A program made the translations under genes and the position numbers. The notes beneath the pieces were generated by a model. The model ran no database searches and was not told the DNA's origin. It saw nothing but the letters and a program-made list of their open reading frames with translations. 64,000 bases of DNA from Streptomyces roseofulvus (GTDB taxonomy: Bacteria > Actinomycetota > Actinomycetes > Streptomycetales > Streptomycetaceae), in assembly GCF_039534915.1 (NCBI RefSeq), contig NZ_BAAAWE010000001.1, forward strand, positions 1,364,001 through 1,428,000. The letters run 5' to 3'. Shown piece by piece: positions 63,472 through 64,000 of the stretch (positions within the stretch are counted from its first letter, which is position 1; each line of letters begins with the position of its first letter).

Positions 63472-64000
63472 GTGACGAAACGCTCCGCCTCCCCCCTCGG
63501 CACCCGCCGGCCCGAATGGGCCGGACGCAACTACGTGCTGCTCACCGCCGCCACCATCGTGACCAGCCTCGGCGCCCACGGCGCCCTGATCGCCACCACC
63601 TGGGCCGTCTTCGAGGCCGGCGGCGACGCGGGCGACGTGGGCCTCGTCGCGATGGCGCGCTTCCTCCCGCTCGTGCTCTTCCTGCTCATCGGCGGCGCGG
63701 TGGCGGACCGCATACCCCGGCACCGGGTGATGGTCGCGGCCAACGCGCTCAACTTCGTCTCCCAGGCGGTCTTCGCCGCCCTGGTGCTCTCCGGCACCGC
63801 CGAGATCTGGCAGATGATGGTGCTCACCGCGCTCTGCGGCACCGGCCAGGCGTTCTTCAACCCGGCGGCCGAGGGCATGCTCATGTCCAGCGTCACGGGC
63901 GAGCAGGCGAGCCGCGCCTTCGCCTTCTACCGGATGGCGATGCACGGCGCGGGCATCGGCGGCGCCGCGCTGGGCGGCGCGCTCGTCGCCTTCGTCGGAC
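63472..64000 (+). CDS. MFS transporter, 5' part (3' end outside window)
   Basis: A GTG at 63472 opens a frame running to the window edge (176 residues seen). It is clearly major-facilitator: TKRSASPLGTRRPEWAGRNY, then helices including ARFLPLVLFLLIGGAVADRI with the DR-type loop motif RIPRHRVM, and GTGQAFFNPAAEGMLMSSV. This is the enterobactin-exporter-like DHA subfamily. The substrate cannot be known from half the protein. AGGAGG at 63441-63446 is rather far upstream. Confidence 0.88.
   Translation, partial: MTKRSASPLGTRRPEWAGRNYVLLTAATIVTSLGAHGALIATTWAVFEAGGDAGDVGLVAMARFLPLVLFLLIGGAVADRIPRHRVMVAANALNFVSQAVFAALVLSGTAEIWQMMVLTALCGTGQAFFNPAAEGMLMSSVTGEQASRAFAFYRMAMHGAGIGGAALGGALVAFVG

Overview
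The window is chromosomal DNA of a Streptomyces or a very close relative. The evidence is very high GC with near-saturated GC at third codon positions, frequent GTG starts, many four-base ATGA overlaps, a urease cluster ordered ureABCFGD without ureE, a MurT/GatD pair, an actinobacterial-type phosphofructokinase and a c-di-AMP (ydaO-type) riboswitch ahead of an NlpC/P60 gene. From memory, the order tripeptidyl aminopeptidase - urease - biotin genes - purB resembles the SCO1230-SCO1254 part of S. coelicolor. No search was run. There is no rRNA, tRNA, insertion sequence, prophage or CRISPR array that I can support.

Layout. 0-9.8 kb: end of a TetR regulator, peptide deformylase, murT-gatD (peptidoglycan amidation), pfkA, a CtaG-like membrane protein, small membrane and PRC-barrel proteins, a DUF3048 lipoprotein, a PlsC-type acyltransferase and a secreted tripeptidyl aminopeptidase. 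9.9-14.4 kb: urease operon on the minus strand. 14.6-19.8 kb: a TetR regulator divergent from a membrane protein, an orphan Phd/YefM antitoxin divergent from a ClpP homologue that has lost its catalytic histidine, a riboswitch-controlled NlpC/P60 hydrolase and a cytidine-deaminase-like protein. 20.4-25.1 kb: biotin synthesis, with bioF divergent from bioB-bioA-bioD. 26-28.6 kb: a pair of CNNM/CorC membrane proteins, translationally coupled. 28.6-32.7 kb: a maleylpyruvate-isomerase-like protein, an SGNH hydrolase, purB and a mismatch DNA glycosylase. 32.8-39.1 kb: ROK, GntR and MocR regulators with a hydrolase and a DMT transporter. 39.3-46.6 kb: a Tat-exported PhoD-type phosphatase, a SWIM zinc-finger gene overlapping a very large HEAT-like gene, and a membrane-ACT-GNAT fusion. 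46.6-50.6 kb: a trans-sulfuration PLP enzyme, two Lrp/AsnC regulators and a DUF885 peptidase. 50.6-54.9 kb: sbcD-sbcC. 55-64 kb: YigZ, CoA-binding, YbaK, XRE-cupin, EamA, two left-handed beta-helix proteins, DedA, a hotdog protein, a Gln/Pro-rich membrane protein and the start of an MFS transporter.

The least routine signals are these: the orphan antitoxin and His-less ClpP sharing a 58-bp promoter region with a TGTAC inverted repeat; the SWIM plus large HEAT-like protein pair; a perfect palindrome carrying two DnaA-box-like sequences just upstream of that pair; a GntR-type palindrome built into a near-ideal promoter; a Cys/Gly/His-rich tail on BioB; and a cluster of four different short tandem repeats at gene boundaries between 54.9 and 60.7 kb. 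Many transcription units end in long perfect GC-rich hairpins, several shared by convergent genes.
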